Source of the DNA: Streptococcus constellatus subsp. constellatus | GTDB taxonomy: Bacteria > Bacillota > Bacilli > Lactobacillales > Streptococcaceae | Assembly: GCF_023167545.1 (NCBI RefSeq) | Contig: NZ_AP014647.1 | Coordinates: 1,837,582 to 1,901,581, forward strand | Length of the DNA: 64,000 bases | Reading direction: 5' to 3' | Part shown: positions 43,321 through 54,184 of the stretch, piece after piece | Layout of the letters: every line of letters begins with the position of its first letter | How positions within the stretch are numbered: the first letter of the stretch is position 1 | Made by a program: the position numbers and the translations under genes | The notes under the pieces: model-generated | Databases searched by the model: none | What the model saw: only the letters and a program-made list of their open reading frames with translations | Told to the model about the DNA's origin: nothing

Positions 43321-43866
43321 TTATCTAAATGTATCTTTAAAGAGATAGGCACTTCCTTTGAAATAGTCATAACCCGAATAAATCGTAAAAATCAATGCAA
43401 TATATAGCAAAATTTGTCCTAGCAATGTCCAGTGCAATAACAAAAAAATAATGGAAAACATCTGCGTAAATGTTTTTATTTTTCCTGGCATAGCAGCAGC
43501 TAAGACTGTCCCCCCAGTTTCAACCAATAATAACCGCAAACCTGTCACAGCTAACTCTCTGCAGATGATAATTGCAACAACCCAAGCAGGTGTCATATTC
43601 ATTTCAATTAACATAATAAAAGCTGACATTACTAATAACTTATCTGCCATAGGATCAGCAAATTTCCCAAAGTTTGTTACAACTTTCCATTTACGAGCTA
43701 AATAGCCATCTAAATAATCTGTAATACTAGCTACTGCAAAAATAATCGCTGCAAAAACATGCATTCCAACAGAGTAACTTAAGGATAGAACTAAAATAAA
43801 AATTGGAATTAAAGCAATCCGTAACAAAGTTAAAGCATTGGGAATATTTTCTTTTTTCATTTTCAT
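43321..43866 (-). CDS. pgsA: CDP-diacylglycerol--glycerol-3-phosphate 3-phosphatidyltransferase
   Basis: A 181-aa membrane enzyme making phosphatidylglycerol phosphate, the precursor of phosphatidylglycerol. The CDP-alcohol phosphotransferase motif is visible as DYLDGYLARKWKVVTNFGKF followed by ADPMADKLL (about residues 47-75), with all the conserved Asp and Gly residues. Four or five helices flank it. It follows the RodZ-like gene by 4 bases and precedes ecfA1, a standard Firmicutes order. Confidence 0.96.
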   Translation of the reverse strand: MKMKKENIPNALTLLRIALIPIFILVLSLSYSVGMHVFAAIIFAVASITDYLDGYLARKWKVVTNFGKFADPMADKLLVMSAFIMLIEMNMTPAWVVAIIICRELAVTGLRLLLVETGGTVLAAAMPGKIKTFTQMFSIIFLLLHWTLLGQILLYIALIFTIYSGYDYFKGSAYLFKDTFR

Positions 43867-43870
43867 TTCC

Positions 43871-44692
43871 TTAATTATTTATTATAAGTGTAATTGTACC
43901 TGTCAAACTTGTCAAGCCTGATGTATCAATCTGCTGATTATCTATTGTAATTGTCACACCTTGAACCACACCAAGAGTAATTGTTGATGTAGTTCCTGGT
44001 GAAATAGTGGTTGACACACTTTGATTTTCAGGGCTTAATGTTGCACCACCTTCTAAGTCTGTACCTGTAACACTTACCCAGCTAGTTGTATCATTAACAG
44101 ATAGTTTTAAATTGACAGGTTTGACTGCTCCTGTCAATATCGCTGTCAAGTTGCTGCCGTTTCCCGATACAGTCAAATTTGTTTTGGAACTGTTAGAAGA
44201 TTCACTAGAAGTAGATCCATCATTTGAGCTAGATGAAGTAGTTGTTTGTTTATTTACAACACTATAACTTGATGAAGGATTTGTGGTTAACGAATTATGA
44301 CGAACATATGTCCAAACATAATAACTAACAAAGACTAAAATAGCTAATGCTAGAATGGTTAAGTAGAATAATGGCAAAAAAGAAGTTCGCTGCCTTTTCG
44401 TTCTTCGGCTTCTAAAATTCTCTTCCTCATCAATGTCCACTTCATCATAAGTAATCATGCTTCCTTCTTCATAAGCTTCAAGAATAATTCGCTCATCTAA
44501 ATCAACAGCCCAAGCATATTTTCTTAGAAAAGAACGAGCATAGAAAGGACTAGGGAGACGATCAAAATCATCAGCTTCCATAGCTTCTAGTAACTCCAAC
44601 TGAATATCTGTTTTCTTTTGTAAATCTTCTAAGCTCATCCCTTGATTGATACGAGCCAATCTCAGGACTTCACCAATTGTTTTTTTTCTCAT
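43871..44692 (-). CDS. RodZ-like helix-turn-helix membrane protein
   Basis: A 273-aa protein. A cytoplasmic Xre-type helix-turn-helix (TIGEVLRLARINQGMSLEDL, residues 5-24 and on to about 75) is followed by a basic stretch (RRTKRQRTS), one membrane helix (about 103-127), a Ser/Thr-rich linker and an extracellular beta domain (about 185-273). This is the RodZ layout; RodZ supports cell shape and wall growth. It lies between the M16 peptidase genes and pgsA, the usual context (called ymfM in Bacillus). Confidence 0.88.
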   Translation of the reverse strand: MRKKTIGEVLRLARINQGMSLEDLQKKTDIQLELLEAMEADDFDRLPSPFYARSFLRKYAWAVDLDERIILEAYEEGSMITYDEVDIDEEENFRSRRTKRQRTSFLPLFYLTILALAILVFVSYYVWTYVRHNSLTTNPSSSYSVVNKQTTTSSSSNDGSTSSESSNSSKTNLTVSGNGSNLTAILTGAVKPVNLKLSVNDTTSWVSVTGTDLEGGATLSPENQSVSTTISPGTTSTITLGVVQGVTITIDNQQIDTSGLTSLTGTITLIINN

Positions 44693-44750
44693 ACGCCTCA
44701 GCCTTCTTTCTATTAAACACTATTTTACCAAATTTCACTAAAACATGAAA

Positions 44751-46046
44751 TCATTTTGGAAAAATAGTAAAATCAATCATGTCACAAGAATCAATAAAAT
44801 AATGTCCTATCTCAATCACATCAACTAAACTAATTGTCTGCAATATTTTGGGTAAATCAAATAAATTCTCACCTTCTGAAAAGGTTTTATATTGAGTTGC
44901 AATATACTCTAGCGAATTGAGCCCATGCAAAAAATCACCAAACATTTCACTTTTTATAGTATCAAGATGTTCTTCTGTCACATCAGGATCTTTTTCAAAA
45001 TCCCGAATTGCCGAACGAAATTGGTGAGATAGAGTAACTGGTTCACTAGTATCCATTGTCAACATCACAAAGTGAAAATCTTTTTCTACCTCAACTTCTA
45101 ACGATAGAGAGTTGTCTATTTTTCCAACTTCGTAAAGCGCTTGAAATCTTTTAGATGTCCAGCCAAACATCATTGCAAATAGCAGTTTTAAACCAATTTT
45201 ATAACGAAATAAATCAACTTCCGCTAACGATTGATTTCCACGTAACCCGATTGCTAGCTTAGAACTTGCCACTTCCATTCGTACACTTCCAGTAGCAATA
45301 ATAGGATTTAACGTAAGAGAAGAGCGTTGAATGAGTCCTTGTTTAGCAAAAGAATCCAGATGTTCTTGTTGCTCTTGAATAACAGTAATAGTCTTTTCTA
45401 AGTCAAAATTGCCAATCAACAATAGGCTCATATTGGATGGATGATAAAAGGTTTCAAAATTTTCATTCAAATCCTCAACTGTTATTTCCGTAACTGATTC
45501 AATGCTTCCTGCAATATCTTCTGCTAATGAAGTGTCTGGATAAAGATTTGCTAAAGTATGAAAAAACAAACAATAATCTGGATTATCTTGATACATGCTA
45601 ATTTCTTGTTGAATAATTCCCTGTTCACGTTGAACTGACTCCTCGGTAAAAGAAGCATTTTCTAGTAAACTTTGCAACAATCTCACATTTTCTAAAATAT
45701 TGTCCGTCGCTGAAAAAAGATAGCTGGTCTTAGTAAAACTTGTAAAGGCATTGCTCTCAGCTCCTAACTTAACAAACTGTTGTAAAATATCCTGGCCATT
45801 TTCATCTTCAAATAATTTATGTTCTAAAAAATGAGCAACTCCTGCAGGATATTGAACAACTTGATTAGAACCGCGCGGAATAAAACAAGTATCAATTGAC
45901 CCAAAATTTGCTGTCATAATCCCATAAGTTTCATTGAAGTCTTGTTTGGGTAAAAGAAACACTCTTAAACCATTTTGCAAAGTAGTTTGATAGACTACTT
46001 CCCCAACTGCCGGATAATCCTTTCTCTCCATTTTTAAAATTTGCAT
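44751..46046 (-). CDS. M16-family zinc metallopeptidase YfmH-like
   Basis: A 431-aa protein. The inverted zinc site is complete: HFLEHKLFE (HxxEH, about residues 72-76), with a distal Glu about 75 residues on (EQGIIQQEISMY). The two M16 domains span the length. It probably acts with the adjacent paralogue at 46046, as a two-gene M16 pair (ymfF/ymfH in Bacillus). The substrate is unknown. The stop of the preceding gene overlaps its start by one base. Confidence 0.87.
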   Translation of the reverse strand: MQILKMERKDYPAVGEVVYQTTLQNGLRVFLLPKQDFNETYGIMTANFGSIDTCFIPRGSNQVVQYPAGVAHFLEHKLFEDENGQDILQQFVKLGAESNAFTSFTKTSYLFSATDNILENVRLLQSLLENASFTEESVQREQGIIQQEISMYQDNPDYCLFFHTLANLYPDTSLAEDIAGSIESVTEITVEDLNENFETFYHPSNMSLLLIGNFDLEKTITVIQEQQEHLDSFAKQGLIQRSSLTLNPIIATGSVRMEVASSKLAIGLRGNQSLAEVDLFRYKIGLKLLFAMMFGWTSKRFQALYEVGKIDNSLSLEVEVEKDFHFVMLTMDTSEPVTLSHQFRSAIRDFEKDPDVTEEHLDTIKSEMFGDFLHGLNSLEYIATQYKTFSEGENLFDLPKILQTISLVDVIEIGHYFIDSCDMIDFTIFPK

Positions 46047-47293
46047 TATTTTCCTTCCATGAAATAAACTGCTTGTAGTTTGAGTTGTTTTGCAATGACG
46101 ATAATATCTTCTCTAGTGACTGTTTCTAAAGCATTTAACCAAACATCAATTGACATAAATCTTTTCTGCAAAACAGACGCCATATAAGCTCGTTCTATCA
46201 ATGTATTTTGCCTATCTAAAGAAAGGAGCATCGTATTTCGAAGCATTTTTTTAGTCTGATTTAAGTCTTCATCTGTAAAACGTCCCTTTTTCAAATCTGC
46301 AATTTGTCGATAAATTAAACTGACTGTTTTAGTCCTATTTTTCCTGTCAATTCCAGCGTAAATACGCATCATACCTGAAAAAATATCAATACTACTTGAA
46401 ATCGTGTAAGCTAAACTTTCTTTCTCACGAATATTAACAAATAATTTTGAATGAGCAAAACCACCTAAAAGTCCATTCAATACAACAAGAGGGATATGAT
46501 TCCTATCTCCATATTGAACTGAAAAATGATATCCTAATTCAATAATGGATTGATGAGCATCATTTTGTTTCAATCCCTCTTTTAAAACATTCGAAAATTC
46601 TTGATGATAATGCAAGTGTAACTCAGGTTGACGAGGGTGTAAACCAAACATCTTTAAATGTTCATAGACTTCAATCTCATTAAAATCACCTATAAAAAAT
46701 ATGTCAATCTTATCATTTTGAAGCATGTCTTGAAAAACTGCAAAGCTACTTTTTGGAGTTTCTTTTTCAACCAAATCTAATGTGGCAAAATGAGGAATTT
46801 GCATGTCTTGCTTTGTATAAAATAATTTATTCAGTTCTTGATGAGCGTGATAAAAGTGATCCTCAATTTCAGCTTTTAAATCGTTAAGTACATTCTTCTT
46901 TTCAACTTCAAAAACAGTTCGATTAAAAGCCCTTCCATCTACTAAAGGTTTTAACAAGCTATCTTTTAAAAAATTAAGTATCTCTCCTGTTAATGTATTT
47001 TTACGACTTAAAAATGCATCACTAACAAAGGAAATATCTAAATCTACATAATGAATGAGTCCTCTTCGTGATAGTCTTGTTGAAAAGTTCGCACCATAAA
47101 GATTTGCTAATCGCTCACGAAAGATCTGTGACGTGGGATAAATTTCGTTAGCTGTTTCGAGCATATTTGCAGCCAGTACGCGTCCCGCTATCGTATCCAT
47201 AGACATTGGAGCTGAAAATCTTATTTTTATTCGATTGGTTTTAAATTTTTTGGATGTTATAAAATGGAGATCTACTCCAGAAACCAACTCCAT
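46046..47293 (-). CDS. M16-family peptidase-like protein YfmF-like, without zinc site
   Basis: A 415-aa protein. The start at 47293 is chosen because GAGGG lies 6 bases upstream; the ATG at 47305 has poor spacing. It has an M16 fold (domain 2 with HSKLFVNIREKESLAYTISS) but no HxxEH motif near the N-terminus, so it is probably the non-catalytic half that partners the active enzyme downstream. Its extended -10 promoter (TGATATAAT, hexamer at 47327-47332) lies close upstream. Confidence 0.87.
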   Translation of the reverse strand: MELVSGVDLHFITSKKFKTNRIKIRFSAPMSMDTIAGRVLAANMLETANEIYPTSQIFRERLANLYGANFSTRLSRRGLIHYVDLDISFVSDAFLSRKNTLTGEILNFLKDSLLKPLVDGRAFNRTVFEVEKKNVLNDLKAEIEDHFYHAHQELNKLFYTKQDMQIPHFATLDLVEKETPKSSFAVFQDMLQNDKIDIFFIGDFNEIEVYEHLKMFGLHPRQPELHLHYHQEFSNVLKEGLKQNDAHQSIIELGYHFSVQYGDRNHIPLVVLNGLLGGFAHSKLFVNIREKESLAYTISSSIDIFSGMMRIYAGIDRKNRTKTVSLIYRQIADLKKGRFTDEDLNQTKKMLRNTMLLSLDRQNTLIERAYMASVLQKRFMSIDVWLNALETVTREDIIVIAKQLKLQAVYFMEGK

Positions 47294-47326
47294 ATCGTCC
47301 CTCATCTTCTTTTTTTATTGACCTCT

Positions 47327-47332
47327 ATTATA
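47327..47332 (-). promoter_or_regulatory. Promoter of the M16 operon
   Basis: Minus strand TGATATAAT; the leader to the ATG at 47293 is about 27 bases. Confidence 0.55.
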
Positions 47333-47441
47333 TCACGAAACAGTGCTTAATTTCTCATTCAAGTATTATTCTTTCATCTTAAAACGTTTTCTTCATGATA
47401 CGTTTGAATAATTTTAATATCATCTTTTCACCCAATTATGA

Positions 47442-47447
47442 TATAAT
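47442..47447 (+). promoter_or_regulatory. Promoter of yaaA-recF
   Basis: TGATATAAT with the hexamer at 47442-47447. A leader of about 14 bases contains GAGG before the ATG. Confidence 0.55.
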
Positions 47448-47467
47448 GACAAAGATTGAGGTGAATT

Positions 47468-47848
47468 ATGAAATACAAATTATTTGATGAATATATTACT
47501 TTACAAGCATTATTAAAAGAAGTTGGAATCATTCAAAGTGGTGGTGCTATTAAAAGTTTTCTTCAAGAAAATCAAGTTTATTTTAATGGAGATCTCGAAA
47601 CTCGTCGCGGAAAGAAAATTCGTATTGGCGATATCATCACTCTTCCAAATCAAAAATTAGAAATACTATTGACTGCACCAAATGAGGAGGAAAGAATTGA
47701 GCACGAAAAAGAGCTTTTAGAAAAAAGACGAGTCGGTGCTCTTGTAAAAGAAATGAACAAAAGTATCAAAAAAAGTAAACCAGCAACAGTAAATCAAAAA
47801 GCCAATAAATCTAATAAAAAAGCTCCTATCCGCTTCCCAGGTATTTAA
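47468..47848 (+). CDS. yaaA: S4-domain protein YaaA
   Basis: A 126-aa protein. An S4 RNA-binding domain covers about residues 1-65 ([20 protein letters not shown], then [19 protein letters not shown]). The Lys-rich tail ([20 protein letters not shown]) is probably disordered and nucleic-acid binding. It precedes recF by 2 bases, the conserved origin-region pairing. In Bacillus a YaaA relative (RlbA/YaaA) affects ribosome assembly. The exact role here is not known. Confidence 0.88.
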   Translation: MKYKLFDEYITLQALLKEVGIIQSGGAIKSFLQENQVYFNGDLETRRGKKIRIGDIITLPNQKLEILLTAPNEEERIEHEKELLEKRRVGALVKEMNKSIKKSKPATVNQKANKSNKKAPIRFPGI

Positions 47849-47850
47849 AT

Positions 47851-48948
47851 ATGTGGTTAAAAAACTTACAAATTCAACATTTTCGCAATTACGAGCTAAC
47901 TGAAATAGACTTTCATCCTGGACTCAACATTTTTCTAGGTCAAAATGCTCAAGGAAAAACAAATATTTTAGAAGCTATCTATTTTCTTGCATTGACACGG
48001 AGTCATCGAACTCGTTCAGATAAAGATTTAATTTATTTTTCTAAAGACACCTTAAAAGTATCTGGACAACTTGTCAAGCAAACTGGAAAGATTTCTTTAG
48101 AGATTGACTTGACACCAAAAGGAAGAATTACAAAGGTTAATCATCTAAAACAAAGCAAATTATCAGATTACATTGGAAATATGAATATTGTTTTGTTTGC
48201 TCCAGAAGATTTACAATTGATTAAAGGAGCTCCAACCCTTAGACGCAAATTTGTTGATATAGAGTTGGGGCAAATTAAACCAATTTATTTATCTGATTTA
48301 TCACATTATCATCATGTTCTAAAACAGAGAAATACTTATTTAAAGACAGCAAAAACAATAGATGAGACTTTTTTAACTGTCTTGGATGATCAGTTAGTAG
48401 AGTTTGGTTGCCGCATTATGCAGCATCGAATAGAATTTCTCAAAAAATTAGAATACTTTGGTCAGCAAAAACATTTGGAACTCTCAAATAATTTAGAAAA
48501 TTTAACTATTAAATACTGCTCTTCTATTCGACTTTCAGATTTCAATAAACTAGAAGAAGCTTTTCGAATTGCATTAAAACAAAGTCGTAGCAGAGATTTA
48601 TTTAAAAAAACTACTGGAGTTGGTCCCCATCGAGATGATATTGCTTTTTATATCAATGATATGAATGCTAATTTTGGTAGTCAAGGACAACATCGAAGCG
48701 TAGTCTTATCTCTCAAACTGGCAGAAATTGAGCTTATGGAAACTGTTACTAAAGAAAAACCAATTCTTCTACTTGACGATGTCATGAGTGAACTTGACAA
48801 TAACCGTCAACTTAATCTACTTGAATCTATTTCCCAAAACATCCAAACATTTATCACCACAACAACTCTAGAACATTTACAAAACATGCCTTCTGATATT
48901 AAAATTTTCTCAATTCATGAAGGACATTTAACTGAAGACAAGGTGTAA
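47851..48948 (+). CDS. recF: DNA replication and repair protein RecF
   Basis: A 365-aa SMC-like ATPase that helps load RecA at gaps. Walker A is [20 protein letters not shown] (about residues 29-48), the signature region [18 protein letters not shown], and Walker [17 protein letters not shown]. Length is standard. It is coupled to yaaA and ends at a hairpin pair before the convergent guaB. Confidence 0.97.
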   Translation: MWLKNLQIQHFRNYELTEIDFHPGLNIFLGQNAQGKTNILEAIYFLALTRSHRTRSDKDLIYFSKDTLKVSGQLVKQTGKISLEIDLTPKGRITKVNHLKQSKLSDYIGNMNIVLFAPEDLQLIKGAPTLRRKFVDIELGQIKPIYLSDLSHYHHVLKQRNTYLKTAKTIDETFLTVLDDQLVEFGCRIMQHRIEFLKKLEYFGQQKHLELSNNLENLTIKYCSSIRLSDFNKLEEAFRIALKQSRSRDLFKKTTGVGPHRDDIAFYINDMNANFGSQGQHRSVVLSLKLAEIELMETVTKEKPILLLDDVMSELDNNRQLNLLESISQNIQTFITTTTLEHLQNMPSDIKIFSIHEGHLTEDKV

Positions 48949-48956
48949 ACTAGATA

Positions 48957-48990
48957 TTAACACGCTTTACACATTTGTAAAGTATGTTAA
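48957..48990. repeat. Palindrome downstream of recF
   Basis: TTAACACGCTTTACA and TGTAAAGTATGTTAA pair with two mismatched positions around CATT. No T run follows. A related palindrome lies after htrA (63184-63215). Confidence 0.6.
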
Positions 48991-49030
48991 TTATAAAAGC
49001 TCTGCATTATCTACTGCAGAGCTTTTATAA
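48991..49030. terminator. Terminator between recF and guaB
   Basis: TTATAAAAGCTCTGCA (48991-49006) and TGCAGAGCTTTTATAA (49015-49030) form a perfect 16-bp stem with an 8-base loop. Confidence 0.8.
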
Positions 49031-49036
49031 TAGATC

Positions 49037-50596
<1,560 letters not shown>

Positions 50597-50620
50597 TCAA
50601 TCTCTATTTTATAAAAAGTA

Positions 50621-50647
50621 AAAACCATCACGTTAGGTGATAGTTTT
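50621..50647 (-). terminator. trpS terminator
   Basis: AAAAC-c-ATCAC pairs with GTGAT-a-GTTTT around a short loop, 8 bases beyond the trpS stop. Confidence 0.6.
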
Positions 50648-50655
50648 GCTCATTT

Positions 50656-51681
50656 TTATTGAAAATAGTTAATTCCCATAGCAGACTTTACCTCAAAAAG
50701 TGTTTGACTAGCTACTTGCCGTGCTCTATCACTACCTTTTTGTAACATAGTATAGACTTCTCCCATATCTTTTGAAAATTCAACACGACGTTCACGAATT
50801 GGACCTAATTCACGCTCTAAAATTTCTAATAAATAGCGTTTTGTTTTCACGTCTCCCAGTCCACCTTGTTGATAGTGTTCTTTCATTATTGTAATTTCTC
50901 GCATATCTTCTGGACGACCAAATACATCTAAATAATGAAAAACCATATTACCGTCAATTTTACCAGGATCTTCAATCTTGATATGGTCAGGATCCGTATA
51001 CATGCTCATCACTTTCTTTTGTAGAGTATCCATATCATCAGATAAATAGATACCATTATTTAAAGATTTAGACATTTTTGCATTCCCGTCAAGCCCTGGT
51101 AAACGCCCTGCAGCTTCATTTTGAGGATAAATGCCTTCAGGCTCTACCAAGACATCACAACTATAAGTATGATTAAAAGAACGCACAATTTCACGAGTCT
51201 GTTCAATCATTGGTTTTTGATCATTACCTACTGGAACATAATTTGCTTTAAAAGCAGTGATATCTGCTGCTTGTACAATTGGATAAACTAAAAAACCAGT
51301 CGGGATACTTTCACCAAATCCTTTTTGAGCAATCTCTGACTTGACAGTTGGGTTACGTTCTAAACGAGCTAGTGATACCAGATTCATATAATACATTGAC
51401 AGTTCTGACAACTCTGGGATTTGACTTTGAATAAAAATAGTTGTCTTTTCAGGATCTAAGCCAGCAGCTAAATAGTCTAATGCCACATTCCCGATTGACT
51501 CCACAATTGTCTTAGGATCCTTAGCGTGATCCGTCAAAGCTTGTTGATCAGCTAAAAATACAAATAATTCATATTTCCCTTCATCTTGCAATAAAACACG
51601 ATTTCGCAAACTTCCTACATAATGACCAATATGTAACTTCCCTGTTGGACGATCTCCTGTTAAAATAATAGGTTTTGACAT
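50656..51681 (-). CDS. trpS: Tryptophan--tRNA ligase
   Basis: A 341-aa class I synthetase. HIGH appears in GDRPTGKLHIGHYVGSLRNR (residues 9-28) and KMSKS in GLDGNAKMSKSLNNGIYLS (about 200). The start is ATG 51681 after AAGGAG; the frame can be read from a GTG one codon earlier. No T-box leader is visible upstream: the gap to the galE terminator is short. Confidence 0.96.
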   Translation of the reverse strand: MSKPIILTGDRPTGKLHIGHYVGSLRNRVLLQDEGKYELFVFLADQQALTDHAKDPKTIVESIGNVALDYLAAGLDPEKTTIFIQSQIPELSELSMYYMNLVSLARLERNPTVKSEIAQKGFGESIPTGFLVYPIVQAADITAFKANYVPVGNDQKPMIEQTREIVRSFNHTYSCDVLVEPEGIYPQNEAAGRLPGLDGNAKMSKSLNNGIYLSDDMDTLQKKVMSMYTDPDHIKIEDPGKIDGNMVFHYLDVFGRPEDMREITIMKEHYQQGGLGDVKTKRYLLEILERELGPIRERRVEFSKDMGEVYTMLQKGSDRARQVASQTLFEVKSAMGINYFQ

Positions 51682-51724
51682 CACATTCTCCTTGAATTTT
51701 CTTGATAATATTATACCATTTTCA

Positions 51725-51760
51725 AGAAAAAAGTGTAGAAACTATTTCTACACTTCTAAA
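51725..51760. terminator. galE terminator
   Basis: AAGTGTAGAAA pairs with TTTCTACACTT around CTA, with T run on the minus strand. Confidence 0.8.
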
Positions 51761-51762
51761 AA

Positions 51763-52758
51763 TTATTCGACAATGGAATTGCCAGCTTTCACACGCCAAT
51801 TATAATCAGAAAATATAATATCTTTCAAAGAATAACAGGCTTGCCAATTTAAAAATTCTCTTACTTTAGCAGTATCTGCTAACACACTTGCTGGATCACC
51901 GACACGACGTGCGACAATTTCATGAGGAATTTTTTTCTGTAAAATTTGCTCTACAGTATTGTATATCTCCTTGACAGTGTAACCATGTTCAGTTCCTAGA
52001 TTGAATATCTGTGACGTTGACGAATCTGTAAACAAATAGTCAAGTCCCTTTACATGTGCCTGAGCTAAATCTAAAACATGAATATAATCACGGATGCATG
52101 AACCATCTCTCGTTTCATAATCATCGCCAAAAATTTTTAAAGCATCATTTTGTCCAAGAGCCGTTTTATTAATATTAGGGATAATATGTGTCGGATTTTT
52201 AACCCTCAAACCATTTGAAGCATCCATAGCAGCACCAGCAACATTAAAATAACGAAAAATGACATATTTCCAACCATAACGGTTGGCCATCCAATAAATC
52301 ATGCGTTCTCCCATCAGTTTTGTCTCTGCATAAGGATTTACTGGATTTAATAGCGTATCCTCATTTGCTGGTTTATCCATACAATTATTTCCATAAACTG
52401 AAGCCGTTGATGAAAAAATCATCTTATTGATGCCTACTTCTGATAATACTTTTAAAACATGGTTCATGCCTGCTACGTTAGCCGCAAAATATTTACTAGG
52501 ATTTTCAATACTTTCACTAACAACGATTTCCCCTGCACAGTGCAATACAGCATCAATTTTATGAGATTGTAAATAATCTTTTAATGCCAGCTCATCATAA
52601 ACATCCAGTTCTTTAAAGTGCGCTCTTACATCCACCGCATCCCTGACACCTGATGCTAGATTATCCAAAACATGCACATCATAATCAGCATCTAAAAGTG
52701 CCTTTACAGTATGAGAGCCAATATATCCAGCTCCACCTGTTACTAAAATTGATTTCAT
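51763..52758 (-). CDS. galE: UDP-glucose 4-epimerase
   Basis: A 331-aa short-chain dehydrogenase-type epimerase interconverting UDP-glucose and UDP-galactose. NAD motif VTGGAGYIGSHTVKALLDA at the N-terminus; catalytic Ser/Thr in SSTASVYG and YxxxK in YAETK (about 148-152). Later blocks RYFNVAGA, IRDYIHVLDLAQAH and RVGDPASVLAD are typical. It follows the TIM-like gene by 19 bases. Confidence 0.93.
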   Translation of the reverse strand: MKSILVTGGAGYIGSHTVKALLDADYDVHVLDNLASGVRDAVDVRAHFKELDVYDELALKDYLQSHKIDAVLHCAGEIVVSESIENPSKYFAANVAGMNHVLKVLSEVGINKMIFSSTASVYGNNCMDKPANEDTLLNPVNPYAETKLMGERMIYWMANRYGWKYVIFRYFNVAGAAMDASNGLRVKNPTHIIPNINKTALGQNDALKIFGDDYETRDGSCIRDYIHVLDLAQAHVKGLDYLFTDSSTSQIFNLGTEHGYTVKEIYNTVEQILQKKIPHEIVARRVGDPASVLADTAKVREFLNWQACYSLKDIIFSDYNWRVKAGNSIVE

Positions 52759-52777
52759 TTTTTCTTCTCCTTGTTTT

Positions 52778-53467
52778 TTACATCAATACAAGAGTATCTT
52801 TTAGTAAGTATTGGTGTATTTCAACCAAACTTTCAATTCTATCTCCAATAAGAATACCATCAAATCCAATGGTTAAAATCTGTTCAATATCTTCACAGTT
52901 TACACCACCACCAAAAATCAACTGATATGTAAACCCAAACTTTACACTTGAATTATCTAAATAATTTTTTAAATCTTGGAAACTTTCTTCAACTTTTGTA
53001 AATGAATAATCCTTTTTTCCTTTTAATGTTGCACTTAATATTTCATAAGCTATGATAATATGTTTATCCTGAAGATTCAAACCATCTAAATATGTTGCAC
53101 ATTCAAAAATAGGTTTTTCATGATTTCCTACACAAATAATAGGGACAATATCTTTCTGTAAAGCATTGTCAAGCTTTGATCGAATAATTCTTGTTGTTTC
53201 ATTTAAACACTTTTGCCTTTCTAAATGGCCTACAAAAGCATAGTTTATATTGTAATGTTTTAAATGTTGAGGTGATAAATCACCTACATTTCTTCCTTTA
53301 ATTGACAAATTTTGAACTGCGATGTCAAAATGATACTCATCATAATTTGGTATAATAGGAGCTATAATCAATTGATGCTGCTTGTTTATTGGTTGATTGA
53401 ACTTCTCTAACAATTCTAATTGTTGCTTGATTGACATCTGATTTTTAAAATTAAAAACAACTAACAC
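52778..53467 (-). CDS. Divergent triosephosphate isomerase-like protein
   Basis: A 229-aa TIM-barrel protein. Despite low similarity the three catalytic positions of triosephosphate isomerase can be matched: Lys in FNFKNQ, His in FVGHLERQ, and Glu in IIAYEILSAT. FGGGVNCED and GILIGD fit the phosphate loops. It is shorter than a standard TpiA (about 250 aa), and the loop-6 motif after the Glu (normally PVWAIGTG) is replaced. It is probably a paralogue with another sugar-phosphate substrate, or a degenerating copy. It lies between galE and a flavodoxin-fold gene. Confidence 0.7.
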   Translation of the reverse strand: MLVVFNFKNQMSIKQQLELLEKFNQPINKQHQLIIAPIIPNYDEYHFDIAVQNLSIKGRNVGDLSPQHLKHYNINYAFVGHLERQKCLNETTRIIRSKLDNALQKDIVPIICVGNHEKPIFECATYLDGLNLQDKHIIIAYEILSATLKGKKDYSFTKVEESFQDLKNYLDNSSVKFGFTYQLIFGGGVNCEDIEQILTIGFDGILIGDRIESLVEIHQYLLKDTLVLM

Positions 53468-53490
53468 TTTACTATTCCTTTACATCATAT

Positions 53491-54030
53491 TTACAATTCT
53501 TTTAAAAAATAATCTTCCACTGTTTGTTTGTAAGATTCAAATTGAGGATTTTTTACAACATTATGGAAAGATAGTGTTTTTCTTTTCTTTAAACCACAAA
53601 ATTCCATGGTCTTATGAAATGAAATCAAAATATCATCAACATCTTTTCCATCAAAAAATGTAGTCGGATTATTAAACGCTTCTTCTGGTGCATTCCAAGT
53701 TGTGGATAAGATGTACTCCTTGTTTTTCATTAAACCACCTTGACCATAAGTATCTGCAAACGAATAAAATTGACCATATTCAAAAACTTCATCCATATAC
53801 AGCTTTAACTTTCCAGGCACATTAAACCAATAAATAGGAAATTGAAAAATAATCAAATCTGCCCACAAAAATTTATTTCTTTCGTTTATTACGTTGTAGT
53901 CCTCAACTGACGATAACTGAATATCATGTTTGTGTCGTAAATTTTCCAACATAACATTATACAAACTAAAATTTAATTCTCCTTTACAGAAATCATGCTT
54001 TTGATAACCATTTATTAATAAAATTTTCAT
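53491..54030 (-). CDS. NAD(P)H dehydrogenase (quinone), flavodoxin-like fold
   Basis: A 179-aa protein. KILLINGYQKHDFCKGELNF is the flavin phosphate loop region. FLWADLIIFQFPIYWFNVPG followed by KLKLYMDEVF matches MdaB/KefF-type quinone reductases (Flavodoxin_2). YGQGGLMKNKEYILSTTWNA is the second flavin loop. A cytosolic two-electron quinone or redox-stress reductase is expected. AGGAGG lies before the ATG. The TIM-like gene follows after 23 bases. Confidence 0.85.
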   Translation of the reverse strand: MKILLINGYQKHDFCKGELNFSLYNVMLENLRHKHDIQLSSVEDYNVINERNKFLWADLIIFQFPIYWFNVPGKLKLYMDEVFEYGQFYSFADTYGQGGLMKNKEYILSTTWNAPEEAFNNPTTFFDGKDVDDILISFHKTMEFCGLKKRKTLSFHNVVKNPQFESYKQTVEDYFLKEL

Positions 54031-54184
54031 TTTTTCCTCCTAAAAATTTATAAATTTATTATAAATCTATTTATTTTTTCTTACTTCTCTATATTCTAAA
54101 ATGTAATATTTTATCCCTGAATCATTTGAAAAAAGTCAAATTTTCTAGTAAAATGAAACTAATTACAGAGTTAGGAGAAAAATA

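Noticed and set aside
51682-51762. T-box leader for trpS
   Set aside because: The gap from the galE stop to trpS is only about 80 bases, and no specifier loop or T-box sequence is present.
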